NCBI GenBank assembly: GCA_021779935.1
Contig: JAJXZT010000049.1
Span: 186,001-250,000 of the forward strand
DNA length: 64,000 nt
Direction of reading: 5' to 3'
DNA from: Acidobacteriota bacterium
GTDB lineage: Bacteria > Acidobacteriota > Terriglobia > Terriglobales > Acidobacteriaceae
Made by a program: the position numbers and the translations under genes. Positions 54,805-64,000 of this stretch are shown here, piece by piece. The notes below the pieces were generated by a model that worked only from the letters and a program-made list of their open reading frames with translations, was not told the origin of the DNA and did not search any database. The first letter of the stretch is position 1. Each line of letters starts with the position of its first letter.

Positions 54805-56592
54805 TTAGAAGGCCCCGCCTCCGCCTCCGCCGAATCCGCCGCCCGAGAATCCGCCCCCACCGCCGAACCCTCCGCCACCGAAGCCTGAGCCGGTCGAACT
54901 GGCTCGCGGCGCCGAGGCAAACGCCTCGTAGGTCGAAGTTGTCAGTGAGTGCATCGAACCGACGAAGAAGATCGGGTTCCACACTCCCATCATCGGAGTC
55001 GGTCCCACGTACCAGGTGGGCGGGTTCTGGATGATCCCCTGGAAGGCGTTCGCCCAGTGTTTCTCCACCCCGAAAGCCATGGCAAAAGGCAGATACTTCT
55101 CGAACGTGTCCGGTGGCATCCGCTTCAACCGGTCGGCGTCCACGCGCGTCAGGAACTCCTTGAAGCCCAGCACTCCCACCAGTGTTCGAGCACCGCGCAG
55201 GGTCTTCGCCGTCATGTAGCGCCCTATCAGGAAGACGATCGCCAGCGCCAGCACAATGGAGAACACCGCCACCAACGGCGCCTGGAAGAACTCGTACTTG
55301 CCGCTCATCTGCAACAGCAGGAACGGGATGACGATCAGCAGCACCGCCACCAACCGGTAGCCGTTCGCGCTGTCCGGGTCCACCCGGTAGAGCCCCTTGT
55401 CCTTCAGTTCGCTGAGAATCTCCCGCTTCACCGAAGGCAGCGCCAGGTAGAAGCGGTTCTTCAGGCTTGAGAGCGTCGTCAGGTCCTCTCCGGCGGTGAA
55501 CATGTTGCGCATAATCTCCTGCTCATGCGCCGCCAGGTCGTTCCATTGCGCCTGTGGCTTCAACAGGTGGAAGACGTACTCCTTGCTGTTGAAGAACAGT
55601 ACCTTCTCGCTCTTTTCTTCGATCTTCAGGTATCCGCGCACGGCGAGATCGATGATCGTCGATGTAATGTCCCGTGGGTCCACCGAATCGTCGATAAATG
55701 ATCCCACCTCGGCCGGCGTCATGCCCTTGGGAGGCTCGTACATCGGCGCCACCGACATTCCCGGATCGGGGTCGCGCCCCTTGAGCCACCACATGCCGAA
55801 CATGACGACGAATGCGAAGACCGGCAGCAGCACGATCAGGTTGCCCGCCAGGAACCAGCCGATTCGCGTCAGCAACCCAGGCTGTTTCAGGATGCCCTTG
55901 GGGAGGTAGACGTCAATGGTTAATCCTCCGCGCAACGGTAGCGGGTTTGTCGTCTCAAAGCTGACATTCGATCCCTGTACGTTGGCCGTGGCCTCCTGCG
56001 AGGTCGAGCCGTAGACGCCGGTAAATGCTTGTGCCCGCAGCGATCCTGCCGCGTTGTCCGGAAACGAGACAAATGCCGAGGCGTTGTCGATCGGAACCGG
56101 CCAGTCATTGCCCGTCACGTTCCAGTAGAGCTCGTCGTGGTCCGGGAAGAAGCGCACGCCGTTGCGCACCGTGTAGACGATCTTCACCGTCCGGTCGGCG
56201 TCGCTTGCGCCCGGCACGTAGATTTTTAAACGTCTATATGCTCCCTTGGTTGTGCTCTCGTACCGCAGCGGGTTGCCGTCGCCATCGGTCACCTTGTCGA
56301 CGTCCAGCATCAACCGGTAGTTCGTGCCGTCCGGTCCGGGATAGTCGATGGGGATGGTGCGATAGATACCCTGGAAGGAGCCGATGAAAACGAGGTGAAG
56401 ATCTTCGGTCACCACCATCGTTCCGTCGTTCATCACTCCGATAGTGGAGTTGAAGCGCGAAATACGCCAGCTTCGCGCCTGTGCCGGCAGGGCAAAGAGC
56501 GCGACCAGGCACACCGTCAAAATAATAACGCCCCAGCGGTTTGCGCCGGGGCGGGGAGTGGTTTCGTTTGCCGTGTTTCGATTCATATCCAT
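54805..56592 (-). CDS. DUF2207 membrane protein with Gly-rich tail
   Basis: The 595-residue protein has a signal peptide or first helix (about 20-40), a DUF2207 beta-rich domain outside the membrane (about 42-240; [33 protein letters not shown]) and a membrane segment (about 255-280). A cytoplasmic part follows with [15 protein letters not shown], then two more segments at about 420-470. The C-terminus carries long runs of Gly/Phe ([20 protein letters not shown] type), as in other DUF2207 proteins. It overlaps lemA by one base (TAATG). LemA-DUF2207 pairs are common; their role is not settled. Confidence 0.9.
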   Translation of the reverse strand: MDMNRNTANETTPRPGANRWGVIILTVCLVALFALPAQARSWRISRFNSTIGVMNDGTMVVTEDLHLVFIGSFQGIYRTIPIDYPGPDGTNYRLMLDVDKVTDGDGNPLRYESTTKGAYRRLKIYVPGASDADRTVKIVYTVRNGVRFFPDHDELYWNVTGNDWPVPIDNASAFVSFPDNAAGSLRAQAFTGVYGSTSQEATANVQGSNVSFETTNPLPLRGGLTIDVYLPKGILKQPGLLTRIGWFLAGNLIVLLPVFAFVVMFGMWWLKGRDPDPGMSVAPMYEPPKGMTPAEVGSFIDDSVDPRDITSTIIDLAVRGYLKIEEKSEKVLFFNSKEYVFHLLKPQAQWNDLAAHEQEIMRNMFTAGEDLTTLSSLKNRFYLALPSVKREILSELKDKGLYRVDPDSANGYRLVAVLLIVIPFLLLQMSGKYEFFQAPLVAVFSIVLALAIVFLIGRYMTAKTLRGARTLVGVLGFKEFLTRVDADRLKRMPPDTFEKYLPFAMAFGVEKHWANAFQGIIQNPPTWYVGPTPMMGVWNPIFFVGSMHSLTTSTYEAFASAPRASSTGSGFGGGGFGGGGGFSGGGFGGGGGGAF

Positions 56593-57152
56593 TAGAACTT
56601 TACGCCCGGAACGGCCCGTTCGGCAGCATCGGTGATCTCGAAGAACTGCCGCTGCTGGAAGGCGAACATGCCGGCGATGATGTTGGTCGGGAACGACTGG
56701 ATGCGCGTATTCAGGTCGCGCACCACGGCGTTGTAGTAACGGCGGGAGTTCTGTATGGCGTCTTCCAGTTCGCTCAGTGAATTCTGCAACGACTTGAACT
56801 GTTCGGACGCCTGCAATTGCGGATACTGTTCCGCCACCATAAGCAGTCCGCGAAGCGCCATTGTGAGTTGACCTTCGGCTTGCGCTCTTGCCTCCGGATT
56901 GTCCGGCGGCGCCGCCATCGCGGCGGAGCGGAATTTGGCTACGTTCTCAAATGTTCCTTTTTCGTGAGCGGCGTAGCCTTTTACGGTTTCGACCAGGTTT
57001 GGTATGAGATCGTGACGGCGTTTGAGCTGTATGTCGATATCGCTCCACGCCGAATCGGCACGCACGCGGAGCTGCACCAGTCCGTTGTACATGCCGGCGA
57101 TCACCAGGCCGATCACCACGACGATGATCACCAGGATGAGTATCCCTGACAT
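56592..57152 (-). CDS. lemA: LemA family membrane protein
   Basis: The 186-residue protein starts with a membrane helix ([20 protein letters not shown]) and has the LemA helical domain: [51 protein letters not shown] and [25 protein letters not shown] precedes the ATG at 57152. Its stop overlaps the start of the DUF2207 gene. Known members may be processed and act at the membrane, but no enzyme activity is known. Confidence 0.95.
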   Translation of the reverse strand: MSGILILVIIVVVIGLVIAGMYNGLVQLRVRADSAWSDIDIQLKRRHDLIPNLVETVKGYAAHEKGTFENVAKFRSAAMAAPPDNPEARAQAEGQLTMALRGLLMVAEQYPQLQASEQFKSLQNSLSELEDAIQNSRRYYNAVVRDLNTRIQSFPTNIIAGMFAFQQRQFFEITDAAERAVPGVKF

Positions 57153-57324
57153 TGTGCCTCCAGAGGCTGATACGGGGATTCCTGCGGAACTTATCACACG
57201 GCGGCAGGCTACAGCAATGTTACCGAGGGTTCACCGCGCATATTATGCCCCGGCAATATTTCAATCGGGTTCGATAATCCCTCTGCATCCAACACCATGC
57301 GTGCTCATGCACGTTGCGAGTTCT

Positions 57325-57723
57325 TTAACCGTACAACTCCGCCAGCAGGTTATATGCCCGTCGCAGGTGCGGAATCACGATGCTTCCGCCCACCACCAGC
57401 GCCACGTTCAGCGACTCTTCCTGTTCATCGCGCGTCGCGCCCAATCTGTACGACTGGATGATGTGGTAATAGATGCAGTCGTCGCAGCGCAGTCCCGCCG
57501 AAACCACCAGTCCCATCAGTTCCTTGTATTTCGCCGGGACCGCGCCTTCCATATACGTGTTGTGGTCCACGTTGTAGAAGCGCTTGACGAGGTAGTTGTC
57601 GGCGGCGTCCACCACGGCGTTCAACTCCTGCCGCGTATCGAGGAACTTCTTCGCGATGGCGCTCTTTCCGGCCACTTGCGCTTCGGTAAACAGGTAGGTT
57701 GGCTCTTTGCGTTCGGCACTCAT
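57325..57723 (-). CDS. AhpD-like/carboxymuconolactone decarboxylase-family protein
   Basis: The 132-residue all-helical protein shows the AhpD-type site GLRCDDCIYYHIIQS: a CxxC pair with the family His three residues later. The motif supports a thiol-based antioxidant role in a small oligomer. The N-terminus has VDAADNYLVKRFYNVDHNTY, and LVVGGSIVIPHLRRAY closes the domain. It lies 24 bp after the Tag gene on the same strand. Confidence 0.9.
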   Translation of the reverse strand: MSAERKEPTYLFTEAQVAGKSAIAKKFLDTRQELNAVVDAADNYLVKRFYNVDHNTYMEGAVPAKYKELMGLVVSAGLRCDDCIYYHIIQSYRLGATRDEQEESLNVALVVGGSIVIPHLRRAYNLLAELYG

Positions 57724-57747
57724 GGCAAAAGCCTACCAAACCGCCGT

Positions 57748-58323
57748 TTACTTCGCATCGCCGGATTTCGCCAGTGGCTTGTAGCGGAAGCATCCGGTCT
57801 CGTGGTCGTTCACCATTCCCGTCGCCTGCATAAAGGCGTAGCAGATTGTCGTGCCCACGAAGCGGAAGCCGCGCTTCTTCAGGTCCTTGCTCATCGCGTC
57901 GCTTTCCGGCGTGGAAGCCGGAATTTCCTTCAGCGACTTTCGCTGATTGATCTTCGGCTTGCCGCCGGTGAACTGCCAGATATAGCGATCGAACGTGCCG
58001 AACTCTTTCTGCACCCGTAGGAATGCCTGTGCATTTGTAATTGTCGATGTAATCTTCAGCCGGTTGCGTACGATGCCTTCGTCCTGCATCAGCCGTTCCA
58101 CGTCGCGCTCGGTGAACTTCGCCACCCGCCGCGCATCGAACCCGGCGAACGCCTTGCGATATTTTTCGCGCTTTGCCAGGATCGTGTCCCAGCTCAACCC
58201 GGCCTGCGCGCCTTCCAGCACGAGGAACTCGAACAGCACGCGGTCGTCGTGCTGCGGAACTCCCCATTCTTCATCGTGATAGCCAACTGAGATTTCCTTG
58301 CGAGCCCATCCGCACCGTGTCAT
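57748..58323 (-). CDS. tag: DNA-3-methyladenine glycosylase I
   Basis: This repair enzyme removes 3-methyladenine from alkylated DNA. The 191-residue protein shows the family start TRCGWARKEISVGYHDEEWG, FEFLVLEGAQAGLSWDTILA, KFTERDVERLMQDEGIVRNR and GFRFVGTTICYAFMQATGMV, then CFRYKPLAK near the end. The zinc site Cys and His residues (Cys4, the His in YHDEEWG, the His in NDHETGC and its Cys) are present. The second of two adjacent start codons is preferred. Confidence 0.95.
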   Translation of the reverse strand: MTRCGWARKEISVGYHDEEWGVPQHDDRVLFEFLVLEGAQAGLSWDTILAKREKYRKAFAGFDARRVAKFTERDVERLMQDEGIVRNRLKITSTITNAQAFLRVQKEFGTFDRYIWQFTGGKPKINQRKSLKEIPASTPESDAMSKDLKKRGFRFVGTTICYAFMQATGMVNDHETGCFRYKPLAKSGDAK

Positions 58324-58467
58324 CACGCGAGATTATCACAGCTCCAATACCCCGGTAATCATCCCCAAGTTACCGCCCGAAACCTTTGAAATCTGCAACC
58401 TTTTCTAATATTCGTCATCACATATATTGTTGAAAGGCAAATATCGGGACTGGTGGAGGTCCTTCCT

Positions 58468-58677
58468 ATGTCGCAGTTCATGGGTAATGTTTATGACGCG
58501 TTGTTTGGTTGCCATCATGCACACTTGAGCCGTGCGTTCACCATCAAGGGACGCACCTACAAGGTCTGTACTGATTGCGGCCGTGAGTTCGACTACTCGC
58601 TGGAGACCATGTCCGTTACCGACCCCTCTCCTGCGTCGCACGTCTATCCGGTTGCCGTACCCCACGCCGCGCACTGA
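58468..58677 (+). CDS. Small zinc-ribbon-like protein
   Basis: The 69-residue protein has two cysteine positions of a possible zinc ribbon: GCHHAHLSRAF and YKVCTDCGREFDYSLETM (CxxC with a Cys/His-rich partner). GGAGG lies 10 nt before the ATG at 58468; an in-frame start at 58453 is too close to that site. The Cys/His layout suggests metal binding, but no family was recognised. A strong hairpin follows. Confidence 0.72.
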   Translation: MSQFMGNVYDALFGCHHAHLSRAFTIKGRTYKVCTDCGREFDYSLETMSVTDPSPASHVYPVAVPHAAH

Positions 58678-58706
58678 GCGCCGAGCGTCACCAGGAGTTT
58701 CCTTCC

Positions 58707-58757
58707 GGGGCGCCTCCCGTCCGACTCACCATGGCGCCCCGCCCTCCTCTCTTTTTG
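58707..58757 (+). terminator. Terminator after the zinc-ribbon gene
   Basis: A perfect eight-bp stem GGGGCGCC/GGCGCCCC with an 18-base loop is followed by a pyrimidine run ending TCTCTTTTT. Confidence 0.6.
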
Positions 58758-58846
58758 CTCTTAACACTCCGGCACCTAAGCGCCACTTGTAACTGTGCGC
58801 GGCATCCTCTGAATCCCGTACAATTTCAATAACAGAGGGGTGTGAG

Positions 58847-60148
58847 ATGTCTATTTCCGTTGCAAGGAGATATTTCCGCAGAGCGCTCGGCTGTGCCGTG
58901 GCCACGCTGCTTGCCGCTCCGCTTTTTGCGCAGGCACCCGCCGCGCCCTTGTCCGTCCTGCGCGTGCGACTCGAGTCCCCGGCGAAGATGAAGGCCGGAG
59001 CGCCCGTCAAGGCTCGCACCGTCGATCCGCTTTACTCCGCCAACCGCCTTCTCGTTCCCGTTGGAAGCGAAGTAACCGGCATCGTGCAGAAGGTTGTGCC
59101 GGCTTCACGCGCCATCCGCATGAACGCCCGCCTGCGTGGAGACTTCACTCCGCTGCATGTGGCCCAGATCCACTTCACGTCCATCACGCTCGCGAACGGC
59201 GCTACCGTTCCTCTCGCCAGCGATGCGGCTTCCGAAGGCAGTGCCGTCGTGCGCTTCCACAGCGCGGGTTCCAGTGCGCATCAATCGCTCATTCATCAGG
59301 CTTGGACGGATCTAAAGACCCAGGAGCGCGACACAATTCACACCGTCACCGCGCCGGGGAAGGCCGATCGCCTCAAGCAATACGTCTATTCGCAGTTGCC
59401 CTATCATCCCGAATCCATTCGCCCCGGCCTCGAATTTGACGTGCGTCTGTTGCAGATGCCCAACGTTCCGCAGAGCGCGTTGCAAGTGGCCAGCAGCAAC
59501 GCCGCGAACGAATCGTTGACTGGCTCCGCCGTGCTTCACGCTCGCCTGTTGACGCCGCTCAGCTCCCGCACGGCCAGGCGCAGCACTTCGGTTGTCGCCG
59601 TTGTCACCGAACCTCTGCTCAATGCACAGAAGAAAATTGAGATTCCGCAGGGAGCGTTGTTGCGCGGCACCGTGCTCCAGGCTCGTGCCGCAAAACGCTG
59701 GGGGCGTAATGGACAGTTGCGCTTCAGTTTTGCGCAGATTGTTTTTCCGAAGGGAGAGCACCAGAAGATTGAGGGAATGCCGAGCGCGGTCGATGGCGGT
59801 GTCAGGACTCCGTTGAAACTCGATAGCGAAGGCGGCGTTGAAGCCAAAACGAACAAGAGTCTCATTGCGCCCCTGGTGCTTGGCCTGCTTTCAACCAGCG
59901 CCTTGCACGAAGATGAAAACGGCTTTGGCCACGGCGCGGTTTCCAGCAACGGCTTTGCGCTCATCGGACGCATTGCCGCCTTATCCAGTGGTTCGCGCAT
60001 CGTCGGCGGAACCATCGGCGCTGTCGCCACGGCGCGCACGGTTTACACGCGCTTCTTCGCCCACGGACGCGATGTTGTCTTTCCCAAGGACACGCGTATT
60101 GAGGTCGAAGTTGATCCCGTACGCGCGCCCCAGTTGCATGGCTTTTAG
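58847..60148 (+). CDS. Secreted protein of unknown function
   Basis: The 433-residue protein has a signal peptide (RRALGCAVATLLAAPLFAQ). It then has two parallel beta-rich units, each with a motif of the type 'P-G/N-x3-G-x-V' (LLVPVGSEVTGIVQKVVPAS near 70-90 and IEIPQGALLRGTVLQARAAK near 265-285). These resemble the repeated units of TrbI-like or conjugation pore proteins. A late hydrophobic stretch (IVGGTIGAVATARTVYTRFF) lies near the end. No family is certain. The next genes also encode envelope proteins. Confidence 0.75.
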   Translation: MSISVARRYFRRALGCAVATLLAAPLFAQAPAAPLSVLRVRLESPAKMKAGAPVKARTVDPLYSANRLLVPVGSEVTGIVQKVVPASRAIRMNARLRGDFTPLHVAQIHFTSITLANGATVPLASDAASEGSAVVRFHSAGSSAHQSLIHQAWTDLKTQERDTIHTVTAPGKADRLKQYVYSQLPYHPESIRPGLEFDVRLLQMPNVPQSALQVASSNAANESLTGSAVLHARLLTPLSSRTARRSTSVVAVVTEPLLNAQKKIEIPQGALLRGTVLQARAAKRWGRNGQLRFSFAQIVFPKGEHQKIEGMPSAVDGGVRTPLKLDSEGGVEAKTNKSLIAPLVLGLLSTSALHEDENGFGHGAVSSNGFALIGRIAALSSGSRIVGGTIGAVATARTVYTRFFAHGRDVVFPKDTRIEVEVDPVRAPQLHGF

Positions 60149-60256
60149 AGGTATCCGCCGTTTGTTCCGGACGCGTTTGCGCTACGTTGCATTGATTCGT
60201 GCCAGCACACTAACATCATAATTTCGGGGCAGGACTGGTTCGCCCTGGGTGAAAGC

Positions 60257-60700
60257 ATGTTTGAAGACGAGAATCAACCGCAGGAGTCGAGCCACCTGCG
60301 ACTGCGTCACATCACCGCCGTCATGTTCGTTGTGGCGTTGCTTTATGTTGGATGGATTTTTCTTTCCCGCTGGCAGGCGAATCGCGACCTTGTCGCGCAG
60401 CAGGCGCGCCGGCAGGCCCTGGCGGATGCGCGCGAGGTAGAGGCCATGGGCGGCAACGATCTCGAAATCCAGAGTTTCTATCCCAGCCCGCTCGTCATCA
60501 AGCGGGGCGCTACCGGTCAGCTTTGCTACAGTGTTTCGAACGCGAAGGATGTCCGCATCGATCCTCATGTCGATAATGTCTGGCCTTCGCTCAGCCGCTG
60601 TGTCGATGTCGCCCCAAAGTCCGACACAACCTACACGCTCACCGCCACCGACGCCGCTGGGCACTCCGTCACACAGAAGACAACCATCCACGTCGAATGA
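60257..60700 (+). CDS. Single-span membrane protein with Ig-like outer domain
   Basis: The 147-residue protein has a short cytoplasmic start, one membrane segment (about 20-36, AVMFVVALLYVGWIFLSRW), a charged helix and a C-terminal domain (about 70-147) resembling an Ig-like fold. Two Cys (in QLCYSVSNAKDV and LSRCVDVAPKSD) could form a disulfide. Terminal strands read TYTLTATDAAGHSVTQKTTI. No family was recognised. Possible envelope role. Confidence 0.72.
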   Translation: MFEDENQPQESSHLRLRHITAVMFVVALLYVGWIFLSRWQANRDLVAQQARRQALADAREVEAMGGNDLEIQSFYPSPLVIKRGATGQLCYSVSNAKDVRIDPHVDNVWPSLSRCVDVAPKSDTTYTLTATDAAGHSVTQKTTIHVE

Positions 60701-60819
60701 TCCGCGCGAAATTCCGCGCAGATAAATCGGGACGCAGTACAATCGCTTTCCAGTCGTGACATTACAACTGCGCAGGGCGACTCCTCTCTCCCCGGGCCCT
60801 CGCAGATGGGAGGGCATGA

Positions 60820-62820
60820 ATGTCCCGGTTCCCGTTGGGGATTTCCCGGCGAACAAGCGTCGCCGTTCTCACCGTTCTCTTTCTTTCATTCTTCTCCACG
60901 CTCTCGATCGCGCAGTCATCCGCCAAGCCTGGGAATGCTGTTCCAAAGTCCCAGCCTGCCGCGACCGCTGCGCCTTCGCCGCTCGCCGCGCATCCGCTTA
61001 CCGCGGATGATATCGGCGCATTCTTCGACGGCATGATCCCGCTCGAGATCAAGCGTGATGACATCGCCGGCGCCGTCGTCTGCGTCGTCAAGGACGGAAG
61101 GGTTCTCTTCGCCAGGGGCTATGGCTATGCGGATGTGAAGAGCAAGAAGCCTGTCTCCGCCGACGACACGCTCTTCCGTCCCGGTTCCATCTCCAAGCTT
61201 TTCACCTGGACCGCCGTCATGCAGTTGGTCGAGCAGGGAAAGATCAATCTCGATGCAGACGTGAACAACTATCTCGATTTCAAGATTCCCCCGCTTGATG
61301 GCAAGCCGATCACCATGCGCGACCTGATGACACACACGCCCGGTTTTGAGGAAACCGTGAAGGACCTGATTCAAACTGGCCCGAATGCCCGTGCGGATCT
61401 TCCCGCATATATCAAGGCGCATCTCCCCGCGCGCATCTTTGCGCCCGGAACCATGCCGGCGTATTCCAACTACGGTGCCGGTCTCGCCGGTTACATCGTG
61501 CAGCGCGTCTCGGGCGTCCCGTTCGATCAGTACATTGAGGACAACATCTTCAAGCCGCTCGGCATGACGCGCTCCACCTTCCGCCAGCCACTGCCCGATT
61601 CGCTGAAGGGCCTGATGTCCAGCGGATATCTGCGCGCCTCCGATGGCGCCAAGCCGTTTGAAATCGTCAACCCCGCGCCCGCCGGAGCCCTCTCCATTTC
61701 GGCCACGGACATCGCGCACTTCATGATCGCGCAGCTCAGCGGAGGCCAGTATGACGGCGCGCGTATCCTCCAGTCGCAAACCGTCGAGCTCATGCACTCG
61801 CGCCAGTTCGGACTCGATCCTTCCATGAACGGCATGGCGCTTGGTTTCTACGAGGAGTCGCGCAACGGACATCGCATCATCGGCCACGGCGGAGACACCG
61901 TCTATTTCCACAGCGACCTTCATCTCGTCCCGGACCAGAACCTTGGCTTCTTCATCTCTTACAACAGCGTGGGCCGCACTTCGCCGCCGCGCAGCGCCGT
62001 CTGGAACCAGTTTCTCGACCGCTATTTGCCGTACCAGGAACCGGTGCGGAATGCTCCGGCCACTGCCGTTGCCGATGCGCAATCCGTCGCCGGCAGCTAC
62101 ATGACCACTCGCCGCTTTGAAACTTCCATCATGCGTCTCGCTTCGTTGCAGACCATGTCCGTGGATGCGCAACCAGACGGCACGCTCGTCGTCGATGGCT
62201 TCAAGGGACTCGACGGTAAGCCCCGCCACTGGCGCGAAATCGGACACCTCGAATACCAGGACGTCGACGGTCAGGCGCGCATCGCGTTCAAGTCGCAACC
62301 CGGCAGCGGGGAATTGATGATGGTCGATTTTCCCGCCGTCGCATTCCAGCGCGTCCCCTGGTATCACGCAAAGACATTCCTGCTCATCGTCCTCGTCTTC
62401 GTGATCGCCGTGCTGACGCTTGCCTTGATCCTCTGGCCGGTCTCGGCGCTGGTCCGGCGACATTATCGGCGTCCGCTCGAACTTATTGGTGCGGTGCGGC
62501 GCACGCGCCTCGTCGTGCGCCTCGTCGCGCTCCTGCAACTCGCGGTATTGGTTGCCTGGCTCGTCTTCTTCGCCCTCAGCGGAGATCGCATGTCGCTGCT
62601 CAGCAGCCGTTCCGACGGACTCATCCACACCATTCAAGTGTTCGCTGTCCTCGGAGTCCTCTCCACGCTTTTCGCCCTCATGCACTTCGTCTCCGTCTGG
62701 ACGAGTTCCCAGCTTCGCGTCTGGATGAAACTGCTGGAGAGCGCCGTCGTGCTGGCATGCATTGGCTACGTGTGGATCGCCGTGACCTGGAACATGCTGC
62801 AATTCCATCTGCATTACTGA
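60820..62820 (+). CDS. Beta-lactamase-family serine hydrolase with membrane tail
   Basis: The 666-residue protein has a signal peptide (about 1-32) and a class-C beta-lactamase/DD-peptidase-type domain (about 65-400) with SxxK in GSISKLFTW (Ser about 124), Tyr-x-Asn in PAYSNYGAGL and HGGDT in the last block. A beta-rich region follows, then four membrane segments (about 520-660). The substrate could be a D-amino peptide or an ester; the family is wide. GGGAGGGC lies just before the ATG. It is followed by a bidirectional terminator shared with the convergent gene. Confidence 0.88.
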   Translation: MSRFPLGISRRTSVAVLTVLFLSFFSTLSIAQSSAKPGNAVPKSQPAATAAPSPLAAHPLTADDIGAFFDGMIPLEIKRDDIAGAVVCVVKDGRVLFARGYGYADVKSKKPVSADDTLFRPGSISKLFTWTAVMQLVEQGKINLDADVNNYLDFKIPPLDGKPITMRDLMTHTPGFEETVKDLIQTGPNARADLPAYIKAHLPARIFAPGTMPAYSNYGAGLAGYIVQRVSGVPFDQYIEDNIFKPLGMTRSTFRQPLPDSLKGLMSSGYLRASDGAKPFEIVNPAPAGALSISATDIAHFMIAQLSGGQYDGARILQSQTVELMHSRQFGLDPSMNGMALGFYEESRNGHRIIGHGGDTVYFHSDLHLVPDQNLGFFISYNSVGRTSPPRSAVWNQFLDRYLPYQEPVRNAPATAVADAQSVAGSYMTTRRFETSIMRLASLQTMSVDAQPDGTLVVDGFKGLDGKPRHWREIGHLEYQDVDGQARIAFKSQPGSGELMMVDFPAVAFQRVPWYHAKTFLLIVLVFVIAVLTLALILWPVSALVRRHYRRPLELIGAVRRTRLVVRLVALLQLAVLVAWLVFFALSGDRMSLLSSRSDGLIHTIQVFAVLGVLSTLFALMHFVSVWTSSQLRVWMKLLESAVVLACIGYVWIAVTWNMLQFHLHY

Positions 62821-62840
62821 GGCGAACGTAGAACAGAAAA

Positions 62841-62889
62841 GGCCGGATCGTCTTCATGCCGCAAGGCACTCGACGATCCGGCCGTTTTG
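62841..62889. terminator. Bidirectional terminator between convergent genes
   Basis: A perfect 12-bp stem (GGCCGGATCGTC with GACGATCCGGCC) and a 19-base loop have T-rich DNA on the plus side and an A-run (AGAAAA) on the minus side. It ends both the beta-lactamase-like gene and the alpha/beta hydrolase gene. Confidence 0.85.
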
Positions 62890-62905
62890 TTATCTTCTTC
62901 GCGAG

Positions 62906-64000
62906 CTACTTCTTCGGTTCTTCTTCCTTCTGTATCCAGCTCGCAATTTTCTGCAGCGCAACCGGCGCAATCGTTTCTTCAATCTGCGCATACTCACGCG
63001 GCGAGCCCGTTTTTGCTGTCTGGAACAGGTGATTCAAGCCCGGCAGTTCGTCGGTCTCCACGTTTTTGTTGCCGCCTTCTTCCAGCGCCTTGCGAATCGC
63101 CGGCAGGTTCTGCTCCGGTGATACCTGTGTGTCCTTCGATCCATCCAGCGCCAGCACCGGGCACTTCACTTTCTTCAGTGCCGTCGCCGGATCGTACGTC
63201 AGGAAGTACCGGAACCACGGCGAGTTCATCGCTTTCATCTGCGCGGCAATCCGTGACTCCGGTATCTTGCCGTTGGAGAGTACGCTGATCTCTTTTTCGA
63301 TTGTCGCCGTGTCCTTGCCCTCTTTCACTAGGTCCAGGATCGTGCGTTCGTTTGCCGCTGCCTTGTCGGCTTCTTCCTTGCTCTGTCCCACGGACTCCGA
63401 CAGCCTGCGCACCTGCTCCACCAGCACCGCATCGCCCGGAACGCCGGTTCCCGCCATCATCACGATGAACGCAATCTCCGGATCACGCGATGCCACCATC
63501 GGCGCGATGATGCCTCCCTCGCTGTGCCCGATCAGGCCGATCTTGTGCGCGTCCACTTCCGGGCGCGTCTTCAGGTACGCCACGCTCGCCTCCGCATCGG
63601 TCGCGAAATCCGCTGTCGTCGCCGTTGCAAATGTGCCGCCCGATTTTCCAACCCCGCGATCGTCCACGCGCAACACCGCGATTCCGCGCCGCGTCAGGTA
63701 GTCTGCCAGCACCAGGAACGGTTTGTGACCCATGATTTCTTCGTTCCGGTTCTGCGGCCCCGAACCCGTAATCAGCAGCGCCGCCGGAAACGGCCCCTTG
63801 CCCTGCGGAATCGTCAACGTCCCGGCCAGCGTGATTCCCGCCGTCTTGTTTTCGTATGTCACATCCTCTGACTTGTAGGGGAAGGGAGGCTTCGGTTCTT
63901 GCGGATGCGGCGTTTCCAGCGCTGCCGTGTCCTTCACGCGTTGCAGCGTCAGCGGCAGGCTCGCGCCGCCCTGCGTAAACGTTCCGCGAATCGAGTTTCC
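62906..64000 (-). CDS. Alpha/beta hydrolase, 5' end outside the window
   Basis: The visible 364 codons encode the end of an upstream beta-rich domain (GNSIRGTFTQGGASLPLTLQ at the window edge), then an alpha/beta hydrolase of the dienelactone-hydrolase/peptidase S9-like class. Motifs are ALLITGSGPQNRN, VLRVDDRGVGKSGG, the nucleophile elbow IGHSEGG, VLALDGSKDTQVSP (acid Asp) and LPGLNHLF (His). The frame is open to 64000 and an internal GTG at 63937 is not the start, so the gene is partial. It is probably a secreted or periplasmic esterase. Confidence 0.88.
   Translation of the reverse strand, partial: GNSIRGTFTQGGASLPLTLQRVKDTAALETPHPQEPKPPFPYKSEDVTYENKTAGITLAGTLTIPQGKGPFPAALLITGSGPQNRNEEIMGHKPFLVLADYLTRRGIAVLRVDDRGVGKSGGTFATATTADFATDAEASVAYLKTRPEVDAHKIGLIGHSEGGIIAPMVASRDPEIAFIVMMAGTGVPGDAVLVEQVRRLSESVGQSKEEADKAAANERTILDLVKEGKDTATIEKEISVLSNGKIPESRIAAQMKAMNSPWFRYFLTYDPATALKKVKCPVLALDGSKDTQVSPEQNLPAIRKALEEGGNKNVETDELPGLNHLFQTAKTGSPREYAQIEETIAPVALQKIASWIQKEEEPKK

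Overview
The window reads as a chromosomal segment of a GC-rich, diderm, soil-type bacterium, most likely an Acidobacteriota (Koribacter/Terriglobia-like). This is inferred from two very large Oar-type TonB-dependent receptors with N-terminal carboxypeptidase-regulatory domains, an F1 ATP-synthase cluster carrying two b-type subunits but no a or c genes, CHASE2-kinase/PP2C/FHA signalling, and many small secreted proteins of unknown function. No rRNA, tRNA, CRISPR array, phage or transposase gene was seen. Most of the DNA is housekeeping. The accessory parts are about 7.6-8.5 kb and 31.8-33.9 kb.

Layout. 0-4.7 kb: electron-transfer genes (etfA, ETF-quinone oxidoreductase) interrupted by two ~530-bp inverted-repeat elements that each carry a four-helix-bundle (23S rRNA-intervening-sequence-type) gene, with a small serine hydrolase between them. 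5-6.3 kb: two paralogous secreted proteins. 6.3-7.6 kb: a Moco-type riboswitch and moaA. 7.6-8.5 kb: a possible inserted lipoprotein gene. 8.7-13.8 kb: nadA, a DUF2203 gene, an Ig-like lipoprotein, pfkA and an SH3 lipoprotein. 13.8-15 kb: a sugar aminotransferase. 15.5-22.7 kb: two TonB receptors. 23-24.8 kb: hfq-hflX. 24.9-31.8 kb: a structured leader with a 32-codon ORF, then atpF-atpF'-atpH-atpA-atpG-atpD-atpC. 32-33.2 kb: a secreted protein with a duplicated cysteine motif plus a small membrane protein. 34-38.2 kb: CHASE2-Ser/Thr kinase, PP2C phosphatase and FHA protein. 38.4-45.7 kb: hydroxyacyl-CoA dehydrogenase, metallo-hydrolase, anti-sigma-like protein, pyrD, crystallin-like secreted protein, serS and a LolA-like protein. 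46-51 kb: a membrane mannosyltransferase-like protein and a GH18-NodB-GT2 fusion. 51.3-64 kb: P5C dehydrogenase, receiver/LuxR/PilZ regulators, DUF2207-LemA, AhpD-like, Tag, several secreted proteins, a beta-lactamase-like hydrolase and a truncated alpha/beta hydrolase.

The most unusual signal is a family of intergenic arrays of about four 7-nt units, such as (CTNGAAA)4CTG, (CTANNAC)4, GGCTAAN x4-5 and TGCTGAN x3. They sit a few bases upstream of start codons of etfQO, moaA, atpA, atpD, atpC, the PP2C gene and a membrane-protein gene. A related 9-nt array precedes the hydrolase gene. Several have an inverted partner just after the previous stop codon, so the gap between two genes could fold into a 24-31-bp stem. 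Two of these hairpin units hold four-helix-bundle genes, and one lies between a Moco aptamer and its gene. They look like one class of mobile or RNA-processing element that fills operon gaps.

All calls come from reading the sequence. No database searches were run.
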